Below are positions 1 through 8,543 of a stretch of 64,000 nucleotides of DNA, one piece after another. The stretch covers positions 248,001-312,000 of the forward strand of contig JADJPZ010000002.1 of the NCBI GenBank assembly GCA_016713025.1, given 5' to 3'. The notes below the pieces were generated by a model. The model had not been told where the DNA came from and ran no database searches. It saw nothing but the letters and a program-made list of their open reading frames with translations. The translations under genes and the position numbers were made by a program. The DNA is from Saprospiraceae bacterium (GTDB taxonomy: Bacteria; Bacteroidota; Bacteroidia; Chitinophagales; Saprospiraceae). Positions within the stretch are counted from its first letter, which is position 1, and each line of letters opens with the position of its first letter.

Positions 1-150
1 ACAATTTTGTTTTTCTTTAATTATCTAAAGGCATGTTTACATTTTCATCCTTATGATGTAACAGAAAATTCATTTTTATATTTTTGTTCCCGTGATTTTA
101 TGATGAATTTTAACAAATGATGATATTAGCGAAGGGAAAATACTGCTTCA

Positions 151-1311
151 TTACCTCAATTTTATCTTCCTTGCCTCATCTATCACAACGTTTTTAAACA
201 CCTCTGCCAAATCATAAGCCATGTCGAAATCAGTAGGAAATATCTCACAAAAATTGTCCATCTTTTTTCTTGTGGCATCTGTCAGAGCCCTTTCATCTCC
301 TATATACTTGCATCCATATCCATTGAAGTTATGAAATGCATTGACTGGTACTATTTTGATATATTCTTTCGTTCCGGTGTCCATCAATTTGATCATACCT
401 CTCAATTCTGATTGTTTTTCTCTGAATATTTCAGAAATATCGGCCCTTACCCTCTCATACACTTCTTTTTCTACCCATACATCCACTGAGTCTCTTCTTT
501 CTTTGATTTTGTCTTTTCTTACAAGAATCTCTTTAGACTCAGAGTATGTATTGACTCTCTCTCTTTCGGGACTGAAAAAAGTTTGGTTAAGTTCTATGAT
601 GAGCACATAGTCTGCGTTATTTCTATCAAAATTGATGCTGTATTCATTCCATACATCATTCAGCCTTGCTACAGGCAGATTGCGCAATTCCTGCTCAATA
701 TTGTTACTTTGAAAATCTCTCAAATCATTAAAGATGTCAACATATATCCTGTTCAGGCCAAGCTTCAGAGCTTTTTCTTTTAGTCTGTCTGTATCTTTGT
801 AATTTCTGATGTAAGTATCTATTTTTCGAAGGTCATCATAAGCTTCTCTTGCATAAACCTTAGCTCCTGTTCTTTCTGTTCTCTCCAAGAGTCCTAAGGC
901 ATTGTTATAATAATACAGGCAGGTATTTTCTTCAGCATTACTTATTTCATTTCTATAATTTTTGAAATCAAAAGTAGCCTTGTATCTGTCTTCGCTCACC
1001 AAAGGCAAAAGAGGTTCCAGTCTTTCCTGACGATCTTCCATGGCTTGATACAGATGAAGTACTTTACTCCAGTTTTCTGGTTTTATCGGAGCATTCAGCC
1101 TTTCGATTTCTCTGGCAGATGCACTGTTAAGTTTAAAATAAGCCTTCTCAAGTGCTTTTACATACTCCGTTTTTTTGTTTTTTTCGCCTTGCAGCTTCGA
1201 GATGGAATAATTGAAAGCCCTGTCATACTCTCCTTTATCCACCATTTTTTCAACGGACCGGCAAGAAGAAAACGTAGCAACAATGATCAGTGTGTAAAAT
1301 AATGTTTTCAT
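151..1311 (-). CDS. Predicted lipoprotein of unknown function (386 aa)
   Basis: No family is recognised. The N-terminus has a short hydrophobic stretch ending in a lipobox-like TFSSC, with Cys at about residue 17, so the product is probably a lipid-anchored periplasmic or outer-membrane lipoprotein. The mature part is very rich in Lys, Glu, Arg and Asp. It begins with a helix-rich TPR-like stretch (VDKGEYDRAFNYSISKLQ) and contains pairs such as YYNNALGLLERT that resemble helical repeats. A later segment, about residues 230-310, looks like mixed beta/alpha structure. The start is the ATG followed by a Lys-Thr signal-peptide beginning. It is a single-gene unit on the minus strand; the upstream side is a repeat-rich intergenic region. 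Function is not inferable. Confidence 0.85.
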   Translation of the reverse strand: MKTLFYTLIIVATFSSCRSVEKMVDKGEYDRAFNYSISKLQGEKNKKTEYVKALEKAYFKLNSASAREIERLNAPIKPENWSKVLHLYQAMEDRQERLEPLLPLVSEDRYKATFDFKNYRNEISNAEENTCLYYYNNALGLLERTERTGAKVYAREAYDDLRKIDTYIRNYKDTDRLKEKALKLGLNRIYVDIFNDLRDFQSNNIEQELRNLPVARLNDVWNEYSINFDRNNADYVLIIELNQTFFSPERERVNTYSESKEILVRKDKIKERRDSVDVWVEKEVYERVRADISEIFREKQSELRGMIKLMDTGTKEYIKIVPVNAFHNFNGYGCKYIGDERALTDATRKKMDNFCEIFPTDFDMAYDLAEVFKNVVIDEARKIKLR

Positions 1312-1344
1312 AATATTGGTTTTTGATGTTTTGAAAAATATGCT

Positions 1345-1748
1345 CTTAGAGTATGTTTAAACTTTTATCATTTGGCTCCAAGCGGCAAATTTAATTTTAT
1401 CCAGCGTTATATTTTTCGCCGTACCGCGTCAAGCTACGCTTGAACTTCCGGCTATATTAAGTATTCGCTGCGAGCCTTACTGAATGATGCGACGCAAAAT
1501 CGTGATAGAAATCACGATTTAATGAAAGGAACCAATCAAACCCGCTACCCTCATTCCCTAAAGTGCGTGTCAAGCTATGCTTGAAACGACCCACCCTATT
1601 CACATTTGATTGGATGGGTGGCTATTGCAGTTCCTTCGTTATCGAGTAAAGTTTTTTACTCGATCCTCATCATTGACGAGACCACTCAGTCATCTTGTCC
1701 AAAATTAAATTTTCTTACTTTCATTCAAACATAAAAATTTAAACATCT
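1345..1748. repeat. Hairpin-rich intergenic element with imperfect terminal inverted repeats
   Basis: No gene is visible in 1312-2054. The block holds several strong inverted repeats: AAATCGTGAT/ATCACGATTT at 1497-1520, ATCGAGTAAA/TTTACTCGAT at 1641-1664, CCAATCAAA (1532-1540) with TTTGATTGG (1605-1613), and two CAAGC-GCTTG mini-dyads. The ends are imperfect inverted copies: ATGTTTAAACTTTTAT near 1352 and the complement of ATGTTTAAATTTTTAT near 1746. This suggests a small non-autonomous mobile or structured element. No clear target duplication was found, so its nature remains open. Confidence 0.45.
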
Positions 1749-1830
1749 TAATTCCAAAACTAAAATGTATCTACAAAAGTAACACTTTTTGAGGTTCTTT
1801 AAAGCAAATTTAACTTTTCAATATACTTAT

Positions 1831-1900
1831 AGTAAACAGAAAATATTCTGCAAAAAATTTAAATCATACTTTATAGCAAATTAAATAATTATGATTTTGA
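1831..1900 (+). repeat. Dispersed dyad repeat, copy A
   Basis: This copy contains CAGAAAATATTCTG (1837-1850), an imperfect CAGAA-N4-TTCTG dyad, then AAATTTAAATCAT and a second arm ending AATAATTATGATT (about 1884-1896). The same arrangement recurs near 36.26, 57.99 and 60.75 kb. It lies about 155 bp upstream of rpsA. It could be a MITE-like repeat or a regulator-binding region. Confidence 0.6.
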
Positions 1901-1974
1901 TGACGTATTCTGGCTTAAAGGCACAAGCAGTAAATTTATTTTGTTTGAAAACACTTAATTATTATTTAAAACCT

Positions 1975-1983
1975 TACCTTTGC
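1975..1983 (+). promoter_or_regulatory. Bacteroidota -7 promoter box for rpsA
   Basis: TACCTTTGC matches the TAnnTTTG -7 element of Bacteroidota primary-sigma promoters. It leaves a leader of about 65 nt before rpsA. A -33 TTTG at the usual 19-21 nt spacing is not obvious; the nearest TTTG is 27 nt upstream. Confidence 0.6.
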
Positions 1984-2054
1984 AGCCATTTTTAAAAATT
2001 TCATTAATTAACCTCTGTTGATTTACAGTAATCAACATACAAATTTTAACACAA

Positions 2055-4364
2055 ATGATAGAAGATCAAGGTCTTGAACAAGACCAAAAAGATGAAATCG
2101 TAGTAGATGTCGAAGATATCTCTGATATTCAACTAGAACCGGTTCAGGAATCACTTTCCTCTGCACATGATGATTTCGACTGGAATATAGGAAAAAGAAA
2201 TACTGTGAAGTATGATGATTCCGAACATAAAAAGTACTTCGAACAGTACGACAATTCCCTTAATTCAGTATCTGAACTTGAAGTTGTAAAAGGCAGAGTT
2301 ACAGCTATACACAGCGGCGATGTGGTTTTGGACATCAACTATAAATCTGATGGTCTGGTATCTTTATCAGAATTCAGAGACACGCCTGATCTCAAAATTG
2401 GTGACTACGTGGATGTATATGTTGAAAACAAAGAAGACATCAGAGGTCAGTTGATCTTATCAAGAAGAAAAGCCAAGTTACTGAAAGCCTGGGACAATCT
2501 GGTAGAATCATACAAAAACGGTACTATCATCAAAGGTCTCGTAGTGAGCAAAACAAAAGGTGGACTTATCGTCGATTGTTTAGGCCTAGAAACATTCCTT
2601 CCTGGTTCTCAGATCGATGTGAAACCTATCACAGATTATGATGTGTACGTAGGTAAAACCATGGAATTCAAAGTAGTAAAAGTCAATGAGGCCATCAAAA
2701 ATGCTGTTGTTTCGCACAAGGCTCTTATTGAAAGCGACCTTGCTGAACAAAGAGAAACAATCATCTCAGGACTTGAAAAAGGTCAGGTACTCGAGGGTGT
2801 GGTCAAAAATATTACTGACTTTGGTGCATTTATGGATTTAGGAGGTGTTGATGGTTTACTTTATATCACTGATATCAGCTGGGGTAGAATCAATCATCCT
2901 AATGAAGTGCTTTCTCTCAATCAGAAGATCAATGTTGTTGTACTTGACTTCGGAGAAGATAAGAAAAGGATCTCACTTGGTCTTAAGCAACTTACTCCTC
3001 ACCCATGGGAAGTACTCGACAATACTATAGCTGAAGGAAGCACTATCACGGGCAAAATAGTAAACATAGAAGACTATGGAGCATTCCTTGAGATCATACC
3101 TGGTGTAGAAGGTTTGATACACGTATCTGAAGTTAACTGGAGCAGTCAGCCTGTCAATGCACGAGACTTCTTTACGTTGGGTCAGGAACTGGATGCCAAA
3201 GTAGTGACCATAGACAGAGACGAGAGAAAAATGTCTTTGAGTATCAAACAACTCACTGAAGACCCTTGGAGCATCGTTGCTGCAAAATATAAAGTGGGCA
3301 CAAAACACGTAGGTGAAGTGAAAAATCTTACTCCATATGGTGTTTTTGTCGAACTTGAAAACGGTATCGGAGGTATGGTACACATTTCTGACCTTTCATG
3401 GACCAAGAGATACTCACACCCATCAGAATTTACCAAAGTAGGTGAAAAAATAGATGTTTCTATCCTTGAAGTAGATGAAGAAACAAGAAAACTTTCACTC
3501 GGTCACAAGCAACTGGAAGAAAATCCATGGGATACTTTTGAAAATGTCTTCCCTGTAGGATCATACCATGAAGCCACAATCGTGAAAAAAGACGATAGAG
3601 GTGCAGTAGTACAACTTCCTTATGGTCTTGAAGCTTACGCGCCGTTGAAACATATCAAAAAAGAAGATGGTTCAACAGCAGGTAATGAAGAAACTCTTAC
3701 ATTTAAAGTGATAGAATTCAACAGAGATGATAAGAGAATCATAGTGTCACACAGCAGATACCTTGAAGATATTAAAAAAGAAGCAGATCAACTTGTTGAT
3801 GCCGAAAAGAATAAAGAAAGGGATGAAGTCAAAAAGACCATCAAAGCTACTCAGTCCAAAGTCGAACTATCAACCTTTGGAGATATAGCAGGATTTTCTG
3901 AACTGAAGGAACAGATGGCAGCCACAAAATCACCGGAGTCAGCTCCTAAAAAAGCAGTAGAAGTAAAAGTTGAAACACAAGTTGAGACGCCTGCAGAAGC
4001 TCCTGTAGAGTCATCAGTTGAAGCACCTGCTGTAGTAGAAGTTGAAGAAGAGGTGATTGCAGTGATACCGGAAGTAAAAGCAGAACCACAGAAAAAGTCT
4101 GCAAAAGGAGATGATCTTAAAAAGATTGAAGGTATAGGGCCTAAAATTGAAGAGTTGCTTCACAATGCAGGTATAGTTACTTTTTCTGATCTTGCAAAAG
4201 CTGATGTTGCTGTATTAAAAGAAATACTTCATGCTGCCGGTTCAAGATATCAGATGCACGATCCTTCCAGCTGGCCTATGCAATCAGAAATGGCTGCAAA
4301 TGGTGATTGGGATAAGCTGAAAGAGTGGCAAGATAATGCTAAAGGCGGAAAAATAGAGGATTAA
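2055..4364 (+). CDS. rpsA: 30S ribosomal protein S1 with C-terminal helix-hairpin-helix domain
   Basis: This RNA-binding ribosomal protein recruits mRNA to the 30S subunit. Six S1/OB-fold repeats are visible at about residues 76-137, 155-222, 241-310, 327-397, 414-484 and 500-567. The third to fifth are most canonical (for example TDFGAFMDLGGVDGLLYITDISW). An acidic N-terminal tail (1-70) precedes them. At 769 aa it is much longer than E. coli S1 (557 aa). The extra part is a Lys/Glu/Pro/Ala/Val linker (about 570-685) and a domain at 687-762 beginning DDLKKIEGIGPKIEELLHNA. That domain resembles the helix-hairpin-helix extension I know from bL21 of many Bacteroidota. A TAnnTTTG promoter precedes the gene and a terminator follows, so it is monocistronic. 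Confidence 0.96.
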   Translation: MIEDQGLEQDQKDEIVVDVEDISDIQLEPVQESLSSAHDDFDWNIGKRNTVKYDDSEHKKYFEQYDNSLNSVSELEVVKGRVTAIHSGDVVLDINYKSDGLVSLSEFRDTPDLKIGDYVDVYVENKEDIRGQLILSRRKAKLLKAWDNLVESYKNGTIIKGLVVSKTKGGLIVDCLGLETFLPGSQIDVKPITDYDVYVGKTMEFKVVKVNEAIKNAVVSHKALIESDLAEQRETIISGLEKGQVLEGVVKNITDFGAFMDLGGVDGLLYITDISWGRINHPNEVLSLNQKINVVVLDFGEDKKRISLGLKQLTPHPWEVLDNTIAEGSTITGKIVNIEDYGAFLEIIPGVEGLIHVSEVNWSSQPVNARDFFTLGQELDAKVVTIDRDERKMSLSIKQLTEDPWSIVAAKYKVGTKHVGEVKNLTPYGVFVELENGIGGMVHISDLSWTKRYSHPSEFTKVGEKIDVSILEVDEETRKLSLGHKQLEENPWDTFENVFPVGSYHEATIVKKDDRGAVVQLPYGLEAYAPLKHIKKEDGSTAGNEETLTFKVIEFNRDDKRIIVSHSRYLEDIKKEADQLVDAEKNKERDEVKKTIKATQSKVELSTFGDIAGFSELKEQMAATKSPESAPKKAVEVKVETQVETPAEAPVESSVEAPAVVEVEEEVIAVIPEVKAEPQKKSAKGDDLKKIEGIGPKIEELLHNAGIVTFSDLAKADVAVLKEILHAAGSRYQMHDPSSWPMQSEMAANGDWDKLKEWQDNAKGGKIED

Positions 4365-4390
4365 TATTTCCCTATTGATTATAAAACGTT

Positions 4391-4429
4391 AAAAAGCCCC
4401 TGATACATTTAAATATCAGGGGCTTTTTT
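4391..4429 (+). terminator. Intrinsic terminator after rpsA
   Basis: AAAAAGCCCCTGATA and TATCAGGGGCTTTTTT form a perfect stem followed by a T run, starting 27 nt after the rpsA stop. Confidence 0.9.
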
Positions 4430-4594
4430 GTTTAAGAGTATTTAAATTTTTATTGCCCTAAAATCAATATATTATAAACCTGACTTCAAAATAATCATTA
4501 AGTCCTAAGTAGGGTCTGCTGAATATGTCAAAATTGACTAATTTTAGAAATGTGGTGAGCAATGGATCCGTTCAAAAAACAAGCGATAGTGAAT

Positions 4595-4832
4595 ATGAAC
4601 GGAGTGAAGTGCATGGCACCAAAGGCAATGAGCCTTTGACGGAGTGAACCGCTTGCGGATGGGCAGGAAAAGTGCGTCTATCGCCAAAGTAGAACATTAA
4701 AGTTAAACGATTGAGAATTAAGGCGATAGAATAATGCATGACTGAACGATCCTGTAAGCTGAACGAAGTAAAGTACAAAGTACCAAAGGCATGTGCCTTT
4801 GACGTAGAGAACCGTGAAACGGATGGGTGGGC
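4595..4832. repeat. Two diverged copies of a ~75-bp hairpin block
   Basis: Blocks 4595-4666 and 4758-4832 share the same order: GAACGGAGTGAAGTGC-like start, a CACCAAAGGC...GCCTTTGACG hairpin (loops AATGA and ATGT), then GAACCG...CGGATGGG. The two are clearly related but about a quarter diverged. No ORF crossing them resembles a protein. Confidence 0.55.
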
Positions 4833-5164
4833 CATGACAATGCGAGAAGTGAAGGAACCCGAAAGGGGTGGGCAGGTCGGAAATGAACATTATGACACCT
4901 AGCTGATTTAAGTTTAAATCAGTGCCTTCATTTTTGAGTGATTTCGTATCACTCAAATGCAGCGAAGCCGCACCATTCAGTTACCTTTTTTTGAACTAGC
5001 GTTTTTGGTTACTTTTTTCTGGGTAAGCATTCCAAAGGAATATGTGAGAGCAAAAGATGCAAAAAAGTAACTGCTGCCCGCATAGGGCAAGCCAAGATCA
5101 AGTGCAAATGGTTTTATAAAAATGCACAAAAAACCGCGCACTGGTAATCCTAAATAAATTTATA

Positions 5165-5410
5165 TTAAACATCCACCTGCAAAGCAGGTGGATTTATTAT
5201 AAATTTAGGGGCATAGCCCCCATCGTTTTTCAATCCTTCTGTTCGTTGTTGTTGAACAAATCGTTGCCCTTTGAGATATTTTAGCGTCCAAACTATGTGA
5301 TAATCACATTTATATACTACATGCGCTTGCTCTTTATTTTGGCTCATTCTGCAAAGATAATTCTTTTTATGGCATAGCCCTCAGGACATTACCACCTGCA
5401 AAGCAGGTGG
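5165..5410 (-). mobile_element. IS200/IS605-type remnant: internally deleted tnpA between hairpin ends
   Basis: A 60-codon reading frame (5347 down to 5165) starts MSQNKEQAHVVYKCDYHIVW, which is the beginning of a Y1 (IS200-type) transposase, including the YHIVW strand. It then jumps after about 30 residues to a tail ending GGYAPKFIINPPALQVDV. The catalytic HUH and Tyr region is missing, so this is an internal-deletion derivative. Near-identical CCACCTGC-AAA-GCAGGTGG palindromes lie at 5171-5193 and 5392-5410, as expected for hairpin-ended IS200/IS605 elements. It is nested in the element at 4506-5471 and would need a transposase supplied in trans. Confidence 0.7.
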
Positions 5411-5622
5411 ATTTGCATTTAAATTAAATTGATAATCAATAATTTAATAAGCATTCAGCAGACCCTAAGTAGTGCAAGCTAATTATGTATCAAAGATTTT
5501 GTGGCTGACATTTAAAAAGAAAAGCCTGCCATTTTATTCAAACGACAGACTTTTTGTATTCATTAAGGTTGGGTCTGCCCAAGAAATACAAGTCATTTTT
5601 TATAAGTGCTACAGGATCGATT

Positions 5623-5778
5623 TTACATCCAACGCATAGCTTTGACAAAATAAGTGCAAAACGGAGGCAGCATCACCCAAAACCATTCAGGCTTGAACAA
5701 CAGGAATAAAAATATCCCAACTAAAGATAAAAGGGTGTAAATCCAATATATTCTAACAGAATCGGAAGAACTTGTCAT
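5623..5778 (-). CDS. Small membrane protein (51 aa), function unknown
   Basis: I found this ORF by translating the minus strand. It starts ATG at 5778 (MTSSSDSVRIYWIYTLLSL) and ends TAA at 5625-5623. A single membrane span, about residues 10-29 (IYWIYTLLSLVGIFLFLLF), is followed by KPEWFW and a second hydrophobic stretch ending KAMRWM. The composition, the Trp/Pro-rich centre and the tidy start and stop look like a real short protein rather than chance. It is divergent from the GHMP kinase, with about 60 bp between them. No function can be assigned. Confidence 0.6.
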   Translation of the reverse strand: MTSSSDSVRIYWIYTLLSLVGIFLFLLFKPEWFWVMLPPFCTYFVKAMRWM

Positions 5779-5839
5779 TTCAATTAATTAATTTTGTGTT
5801 TTCAAATCTAAATTGCCCTGCAAATGTAGGATTTTAGAT

Positions 5840-6766
5840 ATGAAAATTCCAATAATTGTATCCAATACTTTGCCTGAAATCACAAAAAAATATTATTCAA
5901 AAGTACTTTTAATTGGTGAATACACTGTTACTGCAGGGTATAGTGCATTAGCAGTACCTTATATGGGGTATGGTGGTCAATGGATGTATGGAACAAATGT
6001 TGAAGCAAAACATATTCACGGACTGAAACATCTTTTACAATATATTGAGTCAGAAAAACTACTTCGTTCGGTGTATAATACAGACAATTTCAGGGATGAT
6101 CTGGATAAAGGCTTGTTTTTTGATTCCGACATACCTGAAGGTTACGGACTTGGGAGCAGCGGTGCTTTGGTGGCTGCATTTTATGATCGGTTTGCGATTA
6201 GCAAATCTAAGAACATTAAAGAACTTAAAAACATTTTAGCACAGACAGAAAGTGCTTTTCATGGTTCCAGTTCAGGTATCGACCCGACAGTATCCTATCT
6301 TAATAGTGCCATAAAGATGGATGATGGGCATATCATTTCAACTATGAAATTGAATATTGCAGATTTTGGATTTCACCTTTTAGATACTGGCAGGGAGAGA
6401 AAAACAGCCCCTTTGGTAAGGATTTTCAAAGATAAAATGGATAAAGATCCTGATTTTAAAGTCAACATCGATTTATTGGGAAAAGCCAATCAAAATGCCA
6501 TCTTTCATTTGATACATCATGATATGTCAGCACTTACCAAGGATATAAAAGTGATCAGTGCTTTAGAGTTTAAACACTTCAGGGAAATGATACCTGAAGA
6601 TGTTATACATTTATGGGAAGATGGATTGAAATCGGATGATTACTATATAAAACTATGTGGAGCAGGTGGAGGAGGGATGATGTTGTGTTATTTTCAATCT
6701 GATGCACCAAATAGTAACATGCTGAAGGATTATAATTTGAAAAAGTATTGTGAAAGATTTGAGTGA
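5840..6766 (+). CDS. GHMP-family kinase, probable mevalonate kinase
   Basis: The predicted role is ATP-dependent phosphorylation of mevalonate in the mevalonate route to isoprenoids. The three GHMP motifs are visible: an N-terminal KVLLIGEYTVTAGYSALAVP (about 21-40), the ATP-binding PEGYGLGSSGAL (99-110), and the C-terminal glycine-rich LCGAGGGGMMLCYF (about 282). HGSSSGIDPTVSYLNSAI (141-158) carries the Asp expected near the active site. I start at ATG 5840 (MKIPIIV) because the nine codons upstream have no homology-like content. At 308 aa it fits the short Bacteroidota version. Substrate is inferred from family; another GHMP substrate is possible. cysQ follows after 64 nt. Confidence 0.8.
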   Translation: MKIPIIVSNTLPEITKKYYSKVLLIGEYTVTAGYSALAVPYMGYGGQWMYGTNVEAKHIHGLKHLLQYIESEKLLRSVYNTDNFRDDLDKGLFFDSDIPEGYGLGSSGALVAAFYDRFAISKSKNIKELKNILAQTESAFHGSSSGIDPTVSYLNSAIKMDDGHIISTMKLNIADFGFHLLDTGRERKTAPLVRIFKDKMDKDPDFKVNIDLLGKANQNAIFHLIHHDMSALTKDIKVISALEFKHFREMIPEDVIHLWEDGLKSDDYYIKLCGAGGGGMMLCYFQSDAPNSNMLKDYNLKKYCERFE

Positions 6767-6830
6767 TAAGCTAAACAAAAGCCTCGAAAAAAAGTAAACG
6801 TAAGTATAAAAGTAAAAATAAAAGAAATCA

Positions 6831-7640
6831 TTGAGTATAGAAAACAAAACAACAGAGACTTTATCGGTGGGCGATGCTGAAAATCAGATCTTCAGTATTT
6901 TGCGAAATGCAGGGGATGCAATTATGCGGCATTACCATACGATTTCAAAGACTGACATCAATTACAAGTCTGATAACAGTCCAGTGACCGCGGCTGATTT
7001 GGATTCAAACAGTATCGTTAAAGAAGGTTTATTGCGTCTTTTTCCTGACATACCGGTGATTTCAGAAGAAGATGATCTTCCTCCATATCAGGTGAGAAAA
7101 ACATTTCAATACAACTGGATACTTGATCCACTGGATGGCACCAAAGAGTTTCTTGCCAAAACCGGTGAATTTTGCATTAATCTGGCGCTTATACATCATA
7201 GGAAGCCTGTAGCCGGATATATATATCTTCCTGCAAAAGAAAAACTATACTATGCCTATGCAGGTAAAGGGTCTTACGAATGGACACCAGAAGGATCAGT
7301 AAAATTGAATTGCAGTAAATTCGGCCTGCAGGATGTGGGTTTGAAAGTGGTTGTAAGTAGAAGCCATATGGACCCACTGACCAGATTTGAAATCGAAAGA
7401 CTGCGCCAACCACAAAAAATAGCGCTGGGAAGTGCTTTAAAGTTTATAAGTATTGCGAGTGGAGAAGCTGATTATTATCCTCGTATGATTCACATCATGG
7501 AATGGGATACTGCTGCAGGTCAAATCCTCATCGAAGAAGCAGGTGGAAAACTTGAAGATGCGCTTACAGGCAAACCACTTGAATACAACAAACAATCTCT
7601 TATAAATCCATATTTTATAGCTTCAGGAATCGTCCAATGA
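6831..7640 (+). CDS. cysQ: 3'(2'),5'-bisphosphate nucleotidase CysQ
   Basis: This enzyme hydrolyses adenosine 3',5'-bisphosphate (PAP), a by-product of sulfate assimilation and sulfotransfer, to AMP. It is a Mg2+-dependent inositol-monophosphatase-fold enzyme. The metal-binding signatures are all present: ISEEDD near residue 76, DPLDGTKEF near 101 and the C-terminal MEWDTAAGQ near 222. Length (269 aa) is typical. The start is TTG at 6831 (MSIENKTTE); no in-frame ATG is better placed. The stop overlaps the next gene's ATG by four bases (ATGA), so the glycosyltransferase downstream is translationally coupled. Confidence 0.9.
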   Translation: MSIENKTTETLSVGDAENQIFSILRNAGDAIMRHYHTISKTDINYKSDNSPVTAADLDSNSIVKEGLLRLFPDIPVISEEDDLPPYQVRKTFQYNWILDPLDGTKEFLAKTGEFCINLALIHHRKPVAGYIYLPAKEKLYYAYAGKGSYEWTPEGSVKLNCSKFGLQDVGLKVVVSRSHMDPLTRFEIERLRQPQKIALGSALKFISIASGEADYYPRMIHIMEWDTAAGQILIEEAGGKLEDALTGKPLEYNKQSLINPYFIASGIVQ

Positions 7641-8407
7641 ACTCAAGAGCCACATACAGTGCTGTCGTCATTGCACGGAATGAAGCCAGAACCATACGAA
7701 AATGTATTGAAGCACTTAAAAAAATTACTGATGATATCATCGTAGTGCTGGATGACAGATCAGATGACGATACTTATGTGATAGCTGAGAAATTGGGTGC
7801 GATCATTTACAAAAAAAAATGGGAAGGATTTTCTGCCAATAAAAATTTTGGAGTTGAAAAGGCGCAGAATGACTGGATCCTTTGCCCTGATGCTGATGAA
7901 ATACTGAATGATGTACTGATTCATAATATTAGATCTCTTCATCCGGATGAAAACTCCGTTTATGAAATGAATATACGTACATGGTTTGGAGATTATCCTG
8001 TAAAACATTGCGGATGGTTTCCTGACTGGAATATCAGGCTGTACAATAAAAAAACCATGTCCTGGAATGGTAATCAGGTACACGAAAAACTGGAGTCTGT
8101 CCATCCCCTGAAAGTCAAGAGGGTCGATGGTATCATAGAACACTTTAGCTTTGTGGATGAAGCCCATATGATCAGAAAATTTGACCATTATGCACAAATG
8201 AGGGCAAGTGAATGGGTATCTGCGAATAAAACACCTTCAATGCTTAAATCTGTTTTTGGGCCTTCTTTCAGATTTTTCAGGACTTATATCATTAAGCTGG
8301 GTTTTCTGGATGGAATGATAGGTTATACCATAGCAAAAAACGAGTATCTCCTTAAAAGAAAAGAGCTCGGTTATTACCAAAAACAAAAGATAAAGATAAA
8401 AAACTGA
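7637..8407 (+). CDS. Glycosyltransferase family 2 (WaaE/LgtF-like)
   Basis: A predicted cytoplasmic-face sugar transferase for lipopolysaccharide core or other surface glycans. The GT-A fold motifs are clear: VVIARNEARTIRKCIEAL at the N-terminus, VLDDRSDDDT near residue 37, and the metal-binding CPDADEIL near 84. The middle (WFPDWNIRLYNKKTMSWNGNQVHEKL) matches the WaaE/KdtX-like subgroup. A hydrophobic/basic C-terminal segment may associate with the membrane. It overlaps cysQ by ATGA. Sugar donor and acceptor cannot be told. Confidence 0.85.
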   Translation: MNSRATYSAVVIARNEARTIRKCIEALKKITDDIIVVLDDRSDDDTYVIAEKLGAIIYKKKWEGFSANKNFGVEKAQNDWILCPDADEILNDVLIHNIRSLHPDENSVYEMNIRTWFGDYPVKHCGWFPDWNIRLYNKKTMSWNGNQVHEKLESVHPLKVKRVDGIIEHFSFVDEAHMIRKFDHYAQMRASEWVSANKTPSMLKSVFGPSFRFFRTYIIKLGFLDGMIGYTIAKNEYLLKRKELGYYQKQKIKIKN

Positions 8408-8477
8408 AAGATCGGACAGAAAAGTCCAAAGAATTGGAAAAATCTTACACTCCTATTAAATAAAAGACTATCAATAA

Positions 8478-8509
8478 TTTGACATAATTTAAGGTTTTGT
8501 TACCTTTGC
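8478..8509 (+). promoter_or_regulatory. Promoter of the atp operon
   Basis: TTTG at 8478-8481, 19 nt, then TACCTTTGC at 8501-8509: a complete match to the Bacteroidota TTTG-N19-TAnnTTTG promoter, 34 nt before atpB. Confidence 0.8.
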
Positions 8510-8543
8510 GCCAAATTTTTAAAAACAGGTAATACCGTTTTAG

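Larger units (their letters stand above)
4506..5471. mobile_element. Non-autonomous transposable element with terminal inverted repeats and target duplication
   Basis: The left end AGGGTCTGCTGAAT (4511-4524) and right end ATTCAGCAGACCCT (5453-5466) are perfect 14-bp inverted repeats. TAAGTA flanks both sides (4506-4511 and 5466-5471), which can be read as a 4-6 bp target duplication depending on where the ends are set. The ends resemble those of IS5-like DDE elements, but no DDE transposase remnant is visible inside. The roughly 950-bp interior is non-coding. It holds two diverged copies of a hairpin-bearing block (4595-4832) and a nested IS200/IS605 remnant. It is therefore probably a MITE-like or deletion derivative. 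Confidence 0.65.

Noticed and set aside
2973..3383. 136-aa ORF antisense to rpsA
   Set aside because: It is a shadow of the S1 coding frame; the sense protein is fully explained.
4572..4956. Two overlapping minus-strand ORFs of about 90 aa
   Set aside because: They lie over the diverged hairpin repeats inside the mobile element and show no protein-like pattern.
7760..8197. 145-aa ORF antisense to the glycosyltransferase
   Set aside because: A shadow frame; its composition follows the codon pattern of the sense gene.
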